Shown here one piece after another: positions 48,569 through 61,441 of a stretch of 64,000 bases of DNA (its first letter is position 1; each line of letters starts with the position of its first letter). Both the position numbers and the translations under genes were made by a program. The DNA lies in the NCBI GenBank assembly GCA_907165065.1, contig OU015528.1, forward strand, positions 21,032,015 through 21,096,014, in the 5' to 3' direction. The DNA comes from Caprimulgus europaeus. Lineage: Eukaryota > Chordata > Aves > Caprimulgiformes > Caprimulgidae. The notes under the pieces are model-generated. The model ran no database searches. It worked only from the letters and a program-made list of their open reading frames with translations, and was not told the DNA's origin.

Positions 48569-48682
48569 GGCGGCGGCTCCCGCGCTTCGCCTCTCACCGG
48601 CGCCGGCAGCCACCTCCCGCGAGACAGCAGCGGCGAGACTCGCGACGGCAGCTCCGGCGCGCGCTGCTGACGCACGGCCCGA

Positions 48683-48694
48683 TGCGCATGCGCA
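48683..48694. promoter_or_regulatory. Palindromic NRF1-type site
   Basis: TGCGCATGCGCA is a perfect match to the NRF1 consensus, 115 bp upstream of the LSM8 ATG. NRF1 sites are typical of CpG-island housekeeping promoters. Confidence 0.7.
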
Positions 48695-48774
48695 CCACCC
48701 CGCTGGGAAGCTCCGCGGCAATGCCGCGTTCCAAACGGCGCGAGCGCGGCAGCGCGAAGACGGACCCTTTTATT

Positions 48775-48786
48775 TGCGCATGCGCG
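48775..48786. promoter_or_regulatory. Second NRF1-type site
   Basis: TGCGCATGCGCG lies 92 bp from the first site. A weaker related sequence, tgcgcatgggcg, lies at about 48904-48915. Confidence 0.65.
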
Positions 48787-49747
48787 GAGAGGCGGTGCGA
48801 GTGGGCTGTACCAAGTAGCTACCGCCGAGGGCCGCTCGTGGGGCGTTACGCTGCCCCCTCCGCGGCACATGGCGCATTCCGCGGGGTGGTGTTCCACACT
48901 GAGCTGCGCATGGGCGCCAGGCCGGGCTGCGGCCTGCGAGCGAGGGGTGTGTGAGAGCTGCAGCGATAAACGCAGCGGCCCCGCTCTCTGCAACCCCTGC
49001 AGAACTGTCCGTCTTCTCACAAAGATGTGCGGTGTTCAGTACGTGGCGATTCTTATGCTTATCAGGAGCCTTCTTTCGCAGTAATCTGTAAATGTGGGAA
49101 TGGCAAATAGAGATGTCCTGGAGAGCTCATGCTTCTCCATGTTGGTATAATTCTACCTGTCCCTAGCATTCTTCTCTTTCTCTTCTGGTGGCCCGTTATT
49201 TCCTCTGATGCATCCCTGATTAGCACTTTCTTCCATACTTTCTGTTTAGTCTACATGATGCACACCGTGTTGCCTTCATCTCTTCAGAGTCATGAGCAAG
49301 AGAGCATTGCAGCGAATCCGCTGGGTTCAGTGGTGGCACTGGAAGACGGTTCAGAGGGACGTAGGGACCTGAATTGGTACTTCACACAAGAAGAAACATC
49401 TCGGGGAAATCAAGTTCAGACATTCAGAAAATGAACCAAGTTAAGCTACAAAACTCATGCAGGTGCTTTAGCCGTCTTTGCCTGTGGGAGATAATGCAAT
49501 TACTGTTAGCATACAATAGGCTATCAGAAGCATACTGCAATATGTTGTACATACAGACACCCTCTGCATTGTAATATATTCAAAGGCCAAACTGGTGTTA
49601 CTTAAGATGTCTCCTTTCTGCATTCCGTGACTTCCACGTGTCTGCCTTTCAACTGCAAAAATATCTTGTGATTTTTTTTTTTTTTAATTTTACTATTTAG
49701 ATGCTACTTTGATTTTAGATCATCCCTGTCAGTACTAGTCCTACTTA

Positions 49748-49778
49748 CTGTCCTGGTTTTGCTAGGATAGAGTTATCA
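49748..49778 (+). mobile_element. Short LTR 5' tip
   Basis: tgtcctggttttgctaggat resembles the LTR start at 947 read on the minus strand (tgtgctggttttggctggga). Only about 30 bp are recognisable, so it may be a deletion remnant or chance. Confidence 0.35.
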
Positions 49779-50817
49779 CATTGCTTTTATTTCAATAAGG
49801 ACTCCAGGGACAAATTGTCAAGAAAACTGGAACTTGATGTTCAGCCTACAGTTTAATTCCTGTGTGGAATACCATTTCTGGACAGCAGAATGCTGTTGTT
49901 TCATCCCCTTCTAATGTGTTGATTGTTTCCTTTGACATTGTAGCCATCACAACTACAGAAAAAGCAAAATGAAATTTTTAAGGCCAATTAGCCAGAAAAA
50001 ATGAATAGACATTTCCCGGCACCTCTGAAGGTAACTCCACCAAAGCAGTCTCTCAGGAATTTGTCTAATGGCTCAGCTTTTATAAAAAACCATGACAAGA
50101 GATGTCAGAGAACGTAAAATACTTTTGGAATTGGGCATTACATAATACCCATCTTATTAAGTTTTTATTATAAAAAGCTTAACAACTGCCTCTAAACCTT
50201 ATACCAGGATTGTAAGTAATGATTGTATCTTCCATGCAAGATGATGAAGATTTTTTTTTTTTGGTGTGTGGTTTGTGTGGTTTGACATTTTCCTTTTCAT
50301 ACTCTTCCTTCTCCCTGTAATGATAGACATTTTCAAAGGCCAAGAATATGAGATCATTAGGATACGAGGATGTAGGATAAAACCTTAAAATACTTTCACA
50401 GTGACATTACCTCAGTGTCTGATCCTCTGAGAATCTCTGAACTACCTGTTTATTTTAAGTGTCCTTGAAAAGCAGAGAAAAACTATTTTTTCTTATTTTA
50501 TAAAGGAGGACTAAGACTCAAAGAGTAAGGCTTAAGTCTGGGCTCCTGAAGTTGAGTACCCAGGCTTTGCCAAACTAGGTGTTTTACAGCAGTTGGCACT
50601 CTCAGCATAAAGGAACTCTGAAAAGAGAATTCCTTGTTTCATCTAGGCAGGCTCTCTCCACCTTTTCCTGAAGGCAAGCAGCTGTGCCATTCTTTGCACA
50701 GTCCTAATCGAGGTTCATCCTTCTGTTTGAAGCCACCACTACTGTCATTGTCCTCTTACATAATAAACCGCCACGCAGGAAGTGGAAAACTCCACTTTAA
50801 TTCCCTTATGGGGTTTT

Positions 50818-50841
50818 GGGGGGGGGGGGGGGGGGGGGGGG
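50818..50841 (+). repeat. G24 homopolymer followed by a G/T-rich tract
   Basis: Twenty-four uninterrupted G residues are followed by G/T-rich sequence to about 50898. It can form quadruplex structures and is prone to length error in assemblies. The minus-strand Pro/Asn frame across it is an artefact. Confidence 0.9.
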
Positions 50842-51649
50842 TGTTGTTGTTTGGGGGTTTTTGTTTTGTTTGGGGTTTTTTTTTAGGGGGAAGATATTGC
50901 CTGCCTCTCCTCCTAGGTAACAAAATTGGGTAGGCTAAATTAGAACCCGAGGCCATAATTGGCATTTTGGTTGAAGCTGTGCCACATGCAGGGGAAACGT
51001 TGGTTCATTAGGCAAGAGAGCACCAAGCGAGTCTGAAACTGTGTTTAAACTACGTGTCCAGTAGAGGGAAATCTCAGCCTCTGGTTGCTGTTACAAGGTC
51101 TCCGTACAGAGATCCAAGGGCCTTTTAGATGAGATGAGTAAGCAGCCTTGAGCATTGGTTCTCTGTAGCTGGTCAAGATCACTTGAGTCCTAACTTTAGA
51201 TGTAGAAATCCAGTATCTTAAGACTGAACATGTCACCCTGGTCTTCTTTACAGAGAAAAATAATTAATTTTTTACCACAGGATGAGATGCATTTTCCTCT
51301 AAAGATGTCCATGTTTCTCCAGTACCTCTAAAGTGAGCCTAGGGTGACTAATTCAGGCACAGACATTTCACAGGTTTACACTTATATTAGGCCAGACAGA
51401 TTTTATTCCTGGTGATCATAGTTGTCAATGTAACACTGGTTTTAGGATCAGCAACCTGCAGCTAGGTACCCTTTTGCCTGTTTCTTCCCTTCAGTTTCTG
51501 CAGAGCTGCTCACTCTAAATAATGAGTATAGACTAAATAACTGAATATGAGCCTAATGCTCATTAAGCTCTCAATTAACTGAAGAAACAAAACACCTTTG
51601 TAAAACGGCTTTCACTTTCTCTTACACTGTCTAGGTATAGCTTATTTGA

Positions 51650-51701
51650 AAATAATAATGATAATAATTTAATAATTAATTTGCAATAATAATAATTTAC
51701 T
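51650..51701. repeat. AAT-rich microsatellite
   Basis: Imperfect aat units (aataataatgataataattt, then aataataataattt). Confidence 0.75.
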
Positions 51702-54700
51702 TCTGGAATTAAAATGTGTGCATTTCTACAACTGATTCTCCATACATTAAGGTTGCTGTGGCAAGTGATTGCTGTATGTTATACTTTCTGCAGAATATAT
51801 AACTGAGCAATTGTGCCCGGAGTGTCTCTGGATACTTTCCTGCTTCCTTATAGCCTGCCAGGGCAGGAAGGAAACCCTGCAATGGTAGTTGTAGGGTGTA
51901 TGTACAAGCAGCTACTATGTGTAAACTTGTTATGTAGCCAGGTTTTATAAACCCAGCCATGCTGAAGGGTGAAGTGGCTTTGTGGAATTCTCATGAGAGA
52001 AGATGCCTGACCAGTACTGCTGTGCCATGGCATCTTAAGCCATGTCCCTGTCAGATCAGATGGAGGAGGGTGCAAGACCTACTTCTCAGGTTTCCTTGAA
52101 AGCTGAAAATCTGGTATAATCACCTGACTGTTGGAACAGAAGCTTTAAGAAATTTCTTGTAACAAAACCCTCAAAATTGGTAACATCTGTCAGCCTGCTC
52201 AACAAAAATTACGTTCCCCTGGTTGCTGCTCGAGAAAAAAGGCACCTGAGGTAGGGAATAATGGAGTGGTACGTACTGAAGAAGAAGAATCAGACAGTAC
52301 AGACTCCAGAAGAGAACTAAGCACGCCCAAATCTCACACATATAATTGACTTAATCCTTCTAACAGGAGTATCTTCTCATACTCAAAGATTTAAATCTCT
52401 CTGATTTTTACCTACATTCCCAGAATGCCATTTGATAAAAAAGAGCCTGACCCTTTAGCTTGTCTTTAGTTTATACACACCCAAGCTGACTAAACATGAC
52501 TGATTTCTGTTTATGTGTCCAGGAAAAACAGCAACATCTCTTCACCTCTGCTTCATTCTTCTGAGTCTGTAGGGACTCTAGAGATCCATTATCAGCAATG
52601 CTAGGACACAGATTTTATCTGGTAGCTGGGGAAAAGTAGAAAGGTCTTGCTCACCTCATGCATCACTAGCTGTAGTCTAAGTTGAGATGTGTTTCATGTA
52701 GTAGATTATATCAAATGACAGAGAATTGCATTGAAACAACTGGAAAATTTTATAAAAGCTTAGTGGTCTGAAAATTGCTCCTAGTCTTGGAATATAAGTT
52801 ATAATGCATTAGAATCAAATCTATAGTATTAGTAGTCCCCAAGTGCCTTTTATTTATCTTTAGAAACTCAGTGTTAACAAACACCTTATCTAAATTTTGT
52901 TTGTTTTGATAGCAACTACTGCTATCATGGGAAACATTACCAAAAAACCTAATTTTACTCGCAGAGCTCCTTTATATGAGAAAGTGTATATTTTTGCAGC
53001 AATTTTTGCTAAAATATGCAAAATATGATAGCAAACTAAATGACTACATGCTTACTTAATGTGTTAGCATAAAAAATAACTTTGCATGTTTCTGTTTGCA
53101 GGGAAACTTTTCTGTTTTTGTGGGGGGGTTGTCGTTGTTGGTTGTTTGTTTATTTTTTTACCAGAAGAAACTGAAAACAGCTGTAAAAATTCAGTACCAT
53201 TATCCTTTTAGATAATAATTTTAGGGGATATTATGAACTATTGGTAGGAAAAATGCCATTGTTGATGGGTCATGTACATACAACTACAGAATTACAGAAC
53301 AAAATAATTCTTGTTTTCAGCTGCTCTGAGCAGGGTATTAAGACAATTCTGTTGTACATAAAATGAATAATAAGCTTCAAGTCACTGACATTTACTAGCG
53401 TGTGAGGTTCATAATTTCTTACAGTCATAGTTGAAATTGCATTTGCTAAATTGCTCTCATGAAGCAGGCTTTTCATTCTGACAGATTCCCTACTTTTCAA
53501 AGTATAATTCATCTTCCTGTAAAAGCACTGATCCTAATCTTTAGCCTGTGTTAAGATGACTAGATCTTCCAGTTTTAAATATAAGGTTCTTAATACTCTT
53601 TGTAGCAATGCCCATTTGACCCCATTCCACTTCTTATTTCATTTGCTCTGCAGCACCACGATCACCACGTAAAAGAAACGGCACATAGTCAAAGGGCTCT
53701 GTTAAGAGGTGACTTACATGCTGTGTGCTGACAGATATAATGTAGTTTGCACTAAAAAATCAATATAATTCTGCTTTGTAACTTACATGGCATAATTATT
53801 TTGTGAAGTAGATTATTCATTGTACCACAGAGCAGTCTTTTGGCACCAGGACCTTTAAACCAATTACGGAAGTGGGAAAAGAATACGCTGTGTATTTGGT
53901 CCTGTCTAGAAGAGGTGCCGAAATCCTTCATGTTAGAAACATTTCAGTTAAAAATTATCAACAGGAGAGGAAGATAAATAGGAGAATCTGCCTTCCTTTT
54001 AACGGTACTGAACTGTGGTTTGTCTAATAAAAGGCATAAGACCAAAGGGCAGGGAGGAGTCCATTTTTTTTCAGTAGAATATACTGTGAAAGGCAGAACT
54101 TGAAGCACTAGCAAGCGGAGTTGCACCAACAGCAGTGAAGAGAGGTGGAACATGAGGAGGTCAGATGCTATGCTTTCTACGTAGCCTTGAAGAGGGCTGT
54201 CTGTTTTGTCATTATTTCTAGGTAGGATTTTGCCAGCTACTGCTCCAACTGGATATTTCTTCTTACAACCCCTAGAGTTTCCTTGGTAATTGCAATTGGC
54301 ATACTTGTCCACCACCAGACAATGTGCTAGCTCTTTCAATTGGTCCTGTCAGGTCCTCCCTTCACATTCTCTGGTTAGTGTTTCTGCTGGCACTTGAGAT
54401 TCCTTCTAGTGATAAGTCTTTTTAGCTATTAGTGTTCAGCTACTGAGGTCAGTCAACTTAACAGGCAGAAGAAACAGCTTCAGTGAGTTTGCTTGTCCCA
54501 GCTGTGGTAGCTCATGATTCACTCAGGCAGGCAGCTGGCACCAGTGCTGGGCTCAGTGTTGAGGCCTTTAGTGTGAAGATGATAACAGTATGTACTGCAC
54601 CCTGGAATCTGGGCTGCAGCCAGTGCAAGGGTATCTGGAGGGGAAGAGGGATCACAATTGCAGAGATTAATAGGGGGAAGAACGATCAGCAGCACAATGA

Positions 54701-57700
54701 AGTCTTTCTGTTGACTTGAATGTTGGTGTAAATTGAGGAATGCCTTTGTAAACAAAAGACTGGGGCTTTGGGTCATGACAAGATGTATTTCTTGTTTGAA
54801 GAGGTATCCCCATGGGTAAAGCTTTTTCTTTGAGGCTGATCTATGTCACAGGAAGAAGTTACATTGTGCTCACAGGTTTTTTTTTCCTTTAAATCTCAAG
54901 ACAAAATTTGTTCTCCTCGCATTAACATGATCATGTGTCCAAGGCCTATTTGTCACTCTGGAGTGATAAATGGCACAGGTAAACTCATACCCTAAAATTT
55001 CTGGGCTATTTGGATGGGTTACATCTAATGCCTGAAAATGCAAGTTAGTTTTGCAACTCTAGTAGTAGGAAGGGAAATGATAAAAGGCCTTCAGAAATGT
55101 TCTTCTGTTGGAGTGCATGCTTACCTGGCTATGATGTAGAAGGGTTACCATCACTCTACAATATCTCACATGAGAGAAGAGCAGTGTCTCAGAGAGCATA
55201 GTGCTAACCATTAGCAACTGCTCCCTTTTCATTATCAACCACTGTGCTATTGCATTATTGATTAATGCTATTGAAAGCCATTCCTGCTGGTCCCTATGTT
55301 CTTACTGAAAACCCCTTAACATATCAGTCACATCTAATTGAATATAAAGAGGAATGAGTGAAATGTCATTCATATGCACTCCCTCCCTTTACAGTCATTG
55401 ACAAAAGTATGTATGTCACTGAATATTGAAACCATCCTGAAGGCATCAAATTTCCAAATATAATGCTATTTTTTTTTTCACATTTTACTCAACTTGTGCT
55501 GAACATGCTGCTATTACTGATGTTCTGGGGATTTGCATGCTTCACTTATTGCAGGGACTAGAAGTACTCTGTACATTGTGCATTGCCATATCTCAGAATG
55601 ATTGGTAAATATTATTCTAATTATTTACTAAATCTGTAAGCCAAATCACATAGACATTCACTGAAATAGCAGAATTTCTTTTGAAGTCAGTGGTGAAACT
55701 GTAAGTAGAAGTCAGCTAATTTTTAAATATTGGTATTACAATGACACCAGAAGGCATCAGTCAATATTAAAGCCTGATAATGCTAAACTCTCTACATAAG
55801 CATGCAAAGAGAGACAAAAATCTCGTCTGCAAGGAATTCACATGGTGAAAAGCCAAGAGAAAGTGCAGAAAGAAGCAGGTATGAACATCTCCAGTATACA
55901 GACAGGATACAAAGAAAAGTGATTTGCCTAAGGCTGCTGTGTACCATCAGTAGCAACCAAATTAAGATTTCTGAACTACATTCTAGGCAATTTTTTGTAG
56001 ATTATTTTACAACACCCTTTTGGTCTGTGAGGAAGGTTCTCCTGCTTTCCACCTCAGCGTGTAATTTGGTACAGAGCATGTATGAGCATTCCTCATCTTG
56101 CCCCTTCTCTTCCCCTTTGCAGAGACTCCAGTACTTTGTTAATCACCTTTATTCTCTTTCAGCCTCAGGAGAAGAAGTTCCAGAGTGGGATATGGAGAGC
56201 AGTATGCCACACATGAGGTAAAGCACTATTATAATCTGCCTCACATGCTTGTCTGTCTTTCAATTAAATAAAAAAGAAAAAAAAAAAGAGAAAAATAGAG
56301 AATTAAATACGTCTGAAAAGATCATTAGAATGGAAATAATATTCATTGCCATTCCTGTTAACACTGACATGACATATTAGAGTGTTTATATATCTTTGAA
56401 AAAATGGTCTGTCTTCTTTTAGGTCAGATAAGTGATGAGTCAGGTGCGTCTCCTAAGCAAAACAGGCCACTGCAAATTGAAGCACAATATCAAGATAAGA
56501 CTGTCATTGTGCAAACCTCTGCTGCCCCAGAGCTAACGTGCACAATCTGTTTTTGCAAGTGCTTTCATATTTTTGTTCTTTATTATGAACATATACAGCA
56601 CGTAAGTGTTTTTAGTATTGGCTGACTCTGGTATTTTGTAGTCACGATTGTGGTATTTAAGCAGGAGGTGATCTGTTCTGCACATGGAAAAGGGGCTGCG
56701 TTATAGAGGAAATAATTTTTAAATGTGTTGCTATTTTTTGGCAAGAGGGTGTTATGATTATTTTTCAAAGAATATATCCAGCGTTCATTATGTGCATGTA
56801 CAAACCCATGGTGATTTCAATCTGATTTTGAGTCTGTACCTAGGGAGCATTATCATTGTGTTAGAAATGCAAGTATGATATTAAATTGGAAAGCTCTTAC
56901 ATATATATAGTCTAATCTATTTCTTTTTCAGCTACTGCATAATATTGCTCCCCAGTTTTAGCCTAAGAGCTGTGATTACTTAGATGAAATGAGCAATGTC
57001 ACTTGAGTAGCAACTATTGTAAATAATGGAGATCTTTTTATAAAACTTCATCGTATTGTTAATATCCAAAATGTATTTGGTATGATAAAGCAAAACATTA
57101 CCCATGGTTAAGGAAATTCCTTTCAAAGAGTTTGCCTGGCAGTGATTTTTGAAATTCATTTCAAGACTCTGAAAATCTTGAAATACAAGCGTGACGTGAT
57201 TGTACTATGAAAATGTGTTTGGTGAGGGACACATGATTATCTTCAGTTTCCAGATGAGGCAGAGCTGGTAACTTATCTCCAGTCACTGCTAGCAAATTTG
57301 TTTAAACACTTATTGAATACAGGCTTTTATTTTTTTTCCTTTTTTTTTTTTTTAAATATGCTGCACCACTCTTGTACGAGAGAAGTTATTTTTACAGGAA
57401 GCATTGTGTCCAGGATATACATATCTAGCTGAAAGTTGTCTCTAAAAATTCCTGAAACATGCATCCCTCACATCTCAGGGACACAGTCTTTCCAGGAAAA
57501 TGCTCAGCTTTAGAAACCGTATGTCACAGCACCATATATGTATACGTTAGAACACACAATGCCAAGTATAATGCCAGGTTTTCTGAAGCAGGTCTGGTTT
57601 TTAGTTTAAAGCATTGTTGTGCCAAATTGGTGGTTAATCAGTAGTGTTCTAGCTGAACAAAGCCTCAGTTTGGAAGGGTACAATTGCTCTTCTGGGTTTA

Positions 57701-58059
57701 GACATTGTCCAGCAAGGGCCCTGTATGCAGTGTGAGGATTCCAAAGGCAAATGTTTGAACATAGAAATAAAAAGGGTGTGAAGGAAGCTGGCAACAAGAT
57801 TATGCCAGCTAATGCTCTTATAAATAGATTTTGAACCATGCTAGTACATTTATTTTAGAGGATGGGGGGGTTACAACCCCAGTGTATTGTTTCATATTGG
57901 GTATTATTTTTGCATGCAAGTCTTTAACTTTTTTCACTCCAGGTAGTTACCAAGGAATGCAAAGCAAGCTATCACTGTGTGTCAGGTGCAAGCAAGATCT
58001 AAATGCTCTAGAGCATCTGAGAACATGGATACAGTATTTGGGTGTCAGGATGACACTGT

Positions 58060-58870
58060 ACTGGCAGGGGAATCTGTAAGGGGCAGAGGCTTCCATTTCC
58101 TGCTGACTTTTGTCAGGATCCAGATCTGCTGTGTTACACAGAGAGAAAGTGGTGTCTGCAAGATGGGAGCGTGTCTTCCAGCACCTGAGAGACTGAAGGA
58201 GTTTAGTTCCTGGGAGTACAGGACACATGGGTGGCAGGGGAGGAGCATTTGGGGATTGCACAAAACTTTAGGGGGGGAACCACAAGCAGGGAAAGGAGGG
58301 GACAGAGGAAGTTTGGGAAAACAGGGATAAGGGGCTAAAAGGGAGCAGTTGCACGTGAACAGGTGACTGGTCAGAAGGCTTTTCTGAGCATGCCCTGCAC
58401 TTAATCAGCACAGTTTGTTCTGTCTTCTCATGAAACTCCTTTTTTATTTTCCTGGGTGCAGGGTGTTTTTCTGTGTGTATGGAGCTCTGAGAGGCCAGGA
58501 ACTGGAGTGGGACCACAGAGTCACAGGGGGCCCGTCTGCAGTGTTAGCAGCTGCGGTGGGTGAGGGTTTTTAGGTCAGTGTGTGATCACTCCTGAATATC
58601 AACCTAGGCTTGCAAAGAAGTAGTTGAAGTGACCTGGGAGTCAGGCGTGACCATGTGTCTCTGAGAGTGAGACAACTGGAGGAGCTGTTTGTGGGAGGGA
58701 GTAGCGGTCCCAGCCAATATTGCAGAGAGACTTTGGGGTCTGGGGTTGACTGAGAGATCAGACCCCTGTGTATGTTTGTGTGGGCATCTCCATGCATGAT
58801 GCAACTGAGGACCCAGGGTCAGCTACTGGAGGGACTGAGTGTCTAAGCCCAGGTACTGGAGGCAGCTAAA
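58060..58870. repeat. GC-rich, purine-rich unclassified segment, possible old LTR
   Basis: The composition differs from the flanks, and tripartite phrases (cccaggtactggaggcagct; ctactggagggactgagtgt) look LTR-like. There is no reading frame worth calling and no family name I can defend. Confidence 0.3.
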
Positions 58871-60852
58871 TCCAGTTCTTTGCATTTTACTTGGCAATTT
58901 ACATCTATGCAGGGTAGGCCTCATTCTGATCCTATAAAATCAGAGTGTTTCAATTTACCTCTCCTTTCTTCTCAGCCTCCATAGCAACATGTTTCTGTGC
59001 TCTATATTTGTAGTGATGGCTCAGAGAACAAGATGCAGAGATTGCACATGGTGTGCAAGTAGATAGAGAATTTTGACCTTCCTTCTTTTTACAGCCATTT
59101 TTTTCCCACTCTGTGCTGGTATAGAGTAGTAGAAAACCAGACTCTTTGTGTCTGGAATGCTTAGCACCCCTTTTCTATATTTTTTTTCTATAAAAGAGAC
59201 CTCCTTTATGCATTCAGTTCGCTTACTGCAGTTGTTTACCCAGGAAATCTCTGTACTGACAGTGTCTATAATGCACGGGGTTAGGCATACGGGCGTGTGA
59301 ATTGTAACTAAGCAGTCTGGATGAGAAGAGGAAGTACTGACTGGTTTCTTCCCTGTGCTCCTGAGGAAAACCCCTTTCATCAAGAGCTATACCAAGTATA
59401 CACTACCTATTGACATTCTCACAAATAATAAGTCTGTCACAGTGTGCCTCAAAGATTGCTTCAGGGTTCTGTCACACCAAACCTCACCACTTCCATGTGA
59501 TTAATTATTGCTAAGTCCAGTTTCAAGCAAGAGCCAGTACTGCATGGATATAATTGTGTGAGGTGTGGCAAAGCATATAGGCATATCTATATGCTTGTAT
59601 GTATTACAGGTTTCAGTATATGGTAAGGCTTCATGCTCATGAGATTTGAACAGACCTTACCAAGTGAGAGAGAACATTTTGCCTTAGTGTGGACTGGAGT
59701 ATAGGGAGTGGTCCTCATTAACAGGCATGCTTGCAGGAAGGAGAGGGATGCCTGTGCCTGGCCTCAACCGGCATACCAACTGTTTGAGGAGGTGAAAGTA
59801 GTGAAGATTTTGGGGGATTGAGTATTGACATTGTCCCCTTAATAAATTAAGAACCAATAAATTTCCCGAGGGGGAGCAAGAGTCAAGGGTGGAGGTTAGA
59901 AGGAGAAAGAAAAAGAGGCTGTAGAAGGGAGCATCCAAACAGGTGCTAATGGAGGGAGAAAACATGAGTTCCCTGGCTGAGGTCTTCTTTAGCTTTGCTT
60001 CCACAGGATATGATAGACTTGCATAACAGCTGCCTTCTGACATAGTTTGACATCGTACAGTATAGGAAGCTTTCTGCATGCGATCTAAAGATAGTTAAAT
60101 ATAAACATAGTTATCTTTTATTTCTCTTCAGCCATTTTGCTAGCTTCTGTTTCTATTCAGGAACTGTAAATGAGAAATACAGTGTCCTAGGCACCATTTC
60201 CTACCAGCAGATGGGTCCTACCAGGGGGTGGTATGGATCTCAGGAGCTGTGAAAAATTAGGTGGGATGATTGAACCCTGAAGGAATCTAACACTCCCTCT
60301 CACTACCCCCTCCCCACCAAGTTCAATAAATCAGTGCACAAAAGCTTTTTAGAAAACAACCAATTCAAAACAAAACTTAACTTGTGTTGTAATTGTATGA
60401 ATGCTAAGCAACACCTACAAAGGAGCAAATTGTGGTGGTGGAGCTGTTGTGTCCAGAAACATTTAAAGTGTTCCATTTAATAAAGAAAAAAAGAGGAAAA
60501 AAAAGTCTTTGATAACAAGTCTAATCTAGAAACTTTCCACAGCAGCTTTCCATGATGGTTTCAGAGTAATTTATTTTGACAAATTCTTCATTATCACCAG
60601 AAACTGTTTCTGCCATAGCTATAAAGTTACTCAGTGTTATGCCATGGTGCAAAACTACACAGGAACCTCTGTTACACTGATGTGAGTAGGAGTGCAGAAC
60701 CAAAAAACCACTGAACTTCAAATACATGATTCTCTCATAGATATTAACCCATTTGGCCTGAGAGGATGACATAAAATTGTGTAGTGTCTTTTGATTTAGT
60801 ATGTCTTTCACAGTTCATGTTTTCTGAGGCCGTGTGCCAACCAGAATATCAG

Positions 60853-61441
60853 AGAGTCATAGAATCACAGAATGGTTTGGGTTGGAAGGGACCTTAAAGA
60901 TCATCTAGCTCCAACCCCCCTGCCATCAGCAGGGACAACCCCCACCAGACCAGGTTGCTCAAAGCCCCATCCAATCTGGCCTTGAACACTTGCAGGGAGG
61001 AGGCAGCCACAGCTTCTCTGGACAACCTGTTCCAGTGTCTCACCACCCCCACAGGAAATAATTTCTTCCTAATATCTAACCTAAACCCACCCTCTTCCAG
61101 CTTAAAGCCATTACCCCTTGTCCTGTCATTAACTGCCCTTATGAAAAGTCCTTCCCCAGGTTTCCTGTAGGCCCCTTCAGGTATTGGAAGGCCTCTATAA
61201 GATCTCCCTCTATAAGATCTTCTGTTCTCCAGGCTGAACAGCTCCAACTCTCTCAGCCTGTCCTCGTAGGAGAGGGGCTCCAACCCTCGGATCATCCTCG
61301 TGGCCTCCTCTGGACTCGTTCTAACAGGTCCATGTCTTTCTTGTGTTGTGGGCTTCAGAACTGGACACAGTACTCCAGGTGGGGCCTTACAAGAACGGAG
61401 TATAGAGGGAGAAACACCTCCCTCGACCTGCTGGCCACAAT
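60853..61441 (-). mobile_element. CR1 LINE 3' end with long residual ORF2 frame
   Basis: The best-preserved CR1 of the window, from agagtcatagaatcacagaa to the region complementary to the ORF2 C-terminus. Minus frame 61295-60894 keeps 133 codons, including MIRGLEPLSYEDRLRELELF and GGFRLDIRKKLFPVGVVRHW. It is 5' truncated, as usual for CR1. A 15-bp tandem duplication (cctctataagatct copies at 61192 and 61207) lies inside it. Confidence 0.95.

Larger units (their letters stand above)
48190..49020. promoter_or_regulatory. CpG island covering the LSM8 promoter, exon 1 and start of intron 1
   Basis: This is a GC- and CpG-rich block in an otherwise AT-rich window, running from the 3' side of exon 1 to about 450 bp upstream of the ATG. 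Long open frames inside it on both strands are a composition effect. No second gene start is evident on the plus strand, though such promoters are often bidirectional. Confidence 0.85.
49030..60850. other. Intergenic region without a supported gene
   Basis: Beyond the CpG island I found no exon chain, tRNA or other RNA gene. Open frames up to 139 codons lack domains, splice context or codon structure that would make them credible. Distinct items (the LTR tip, the G run, microsatellites and a GC-rich segment) are listed separately. Confidence 0.5.

Noticed and set aside
48100-48954. Several overlapping open frames of 80-150 codons on both strands
   Set aside because: They lie in the CpG island, where low stop-codon frequency produces long frames. 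None has a domain, and the real coding sequence here is the 31-nt LSM8 exon 1.
49129-49434. 101-codon plus-strand frame downstream of the CpG island
   Set aside because: The start is hydrophobic and the end charged, but there is no convincing splice link to the island, no recognisable domain and no coding signature.
50634-50965. Frames through the G run (plus Gly-rich, minus Pro-rich)
   Set aside because: Artefacts of the G24 and G/T tract.
55802-56221. 139-codon plus-strand frame
   Set aside because: The composition changes along its length, no domain is visible, and no matching splice sites or neighbouring exons were found.
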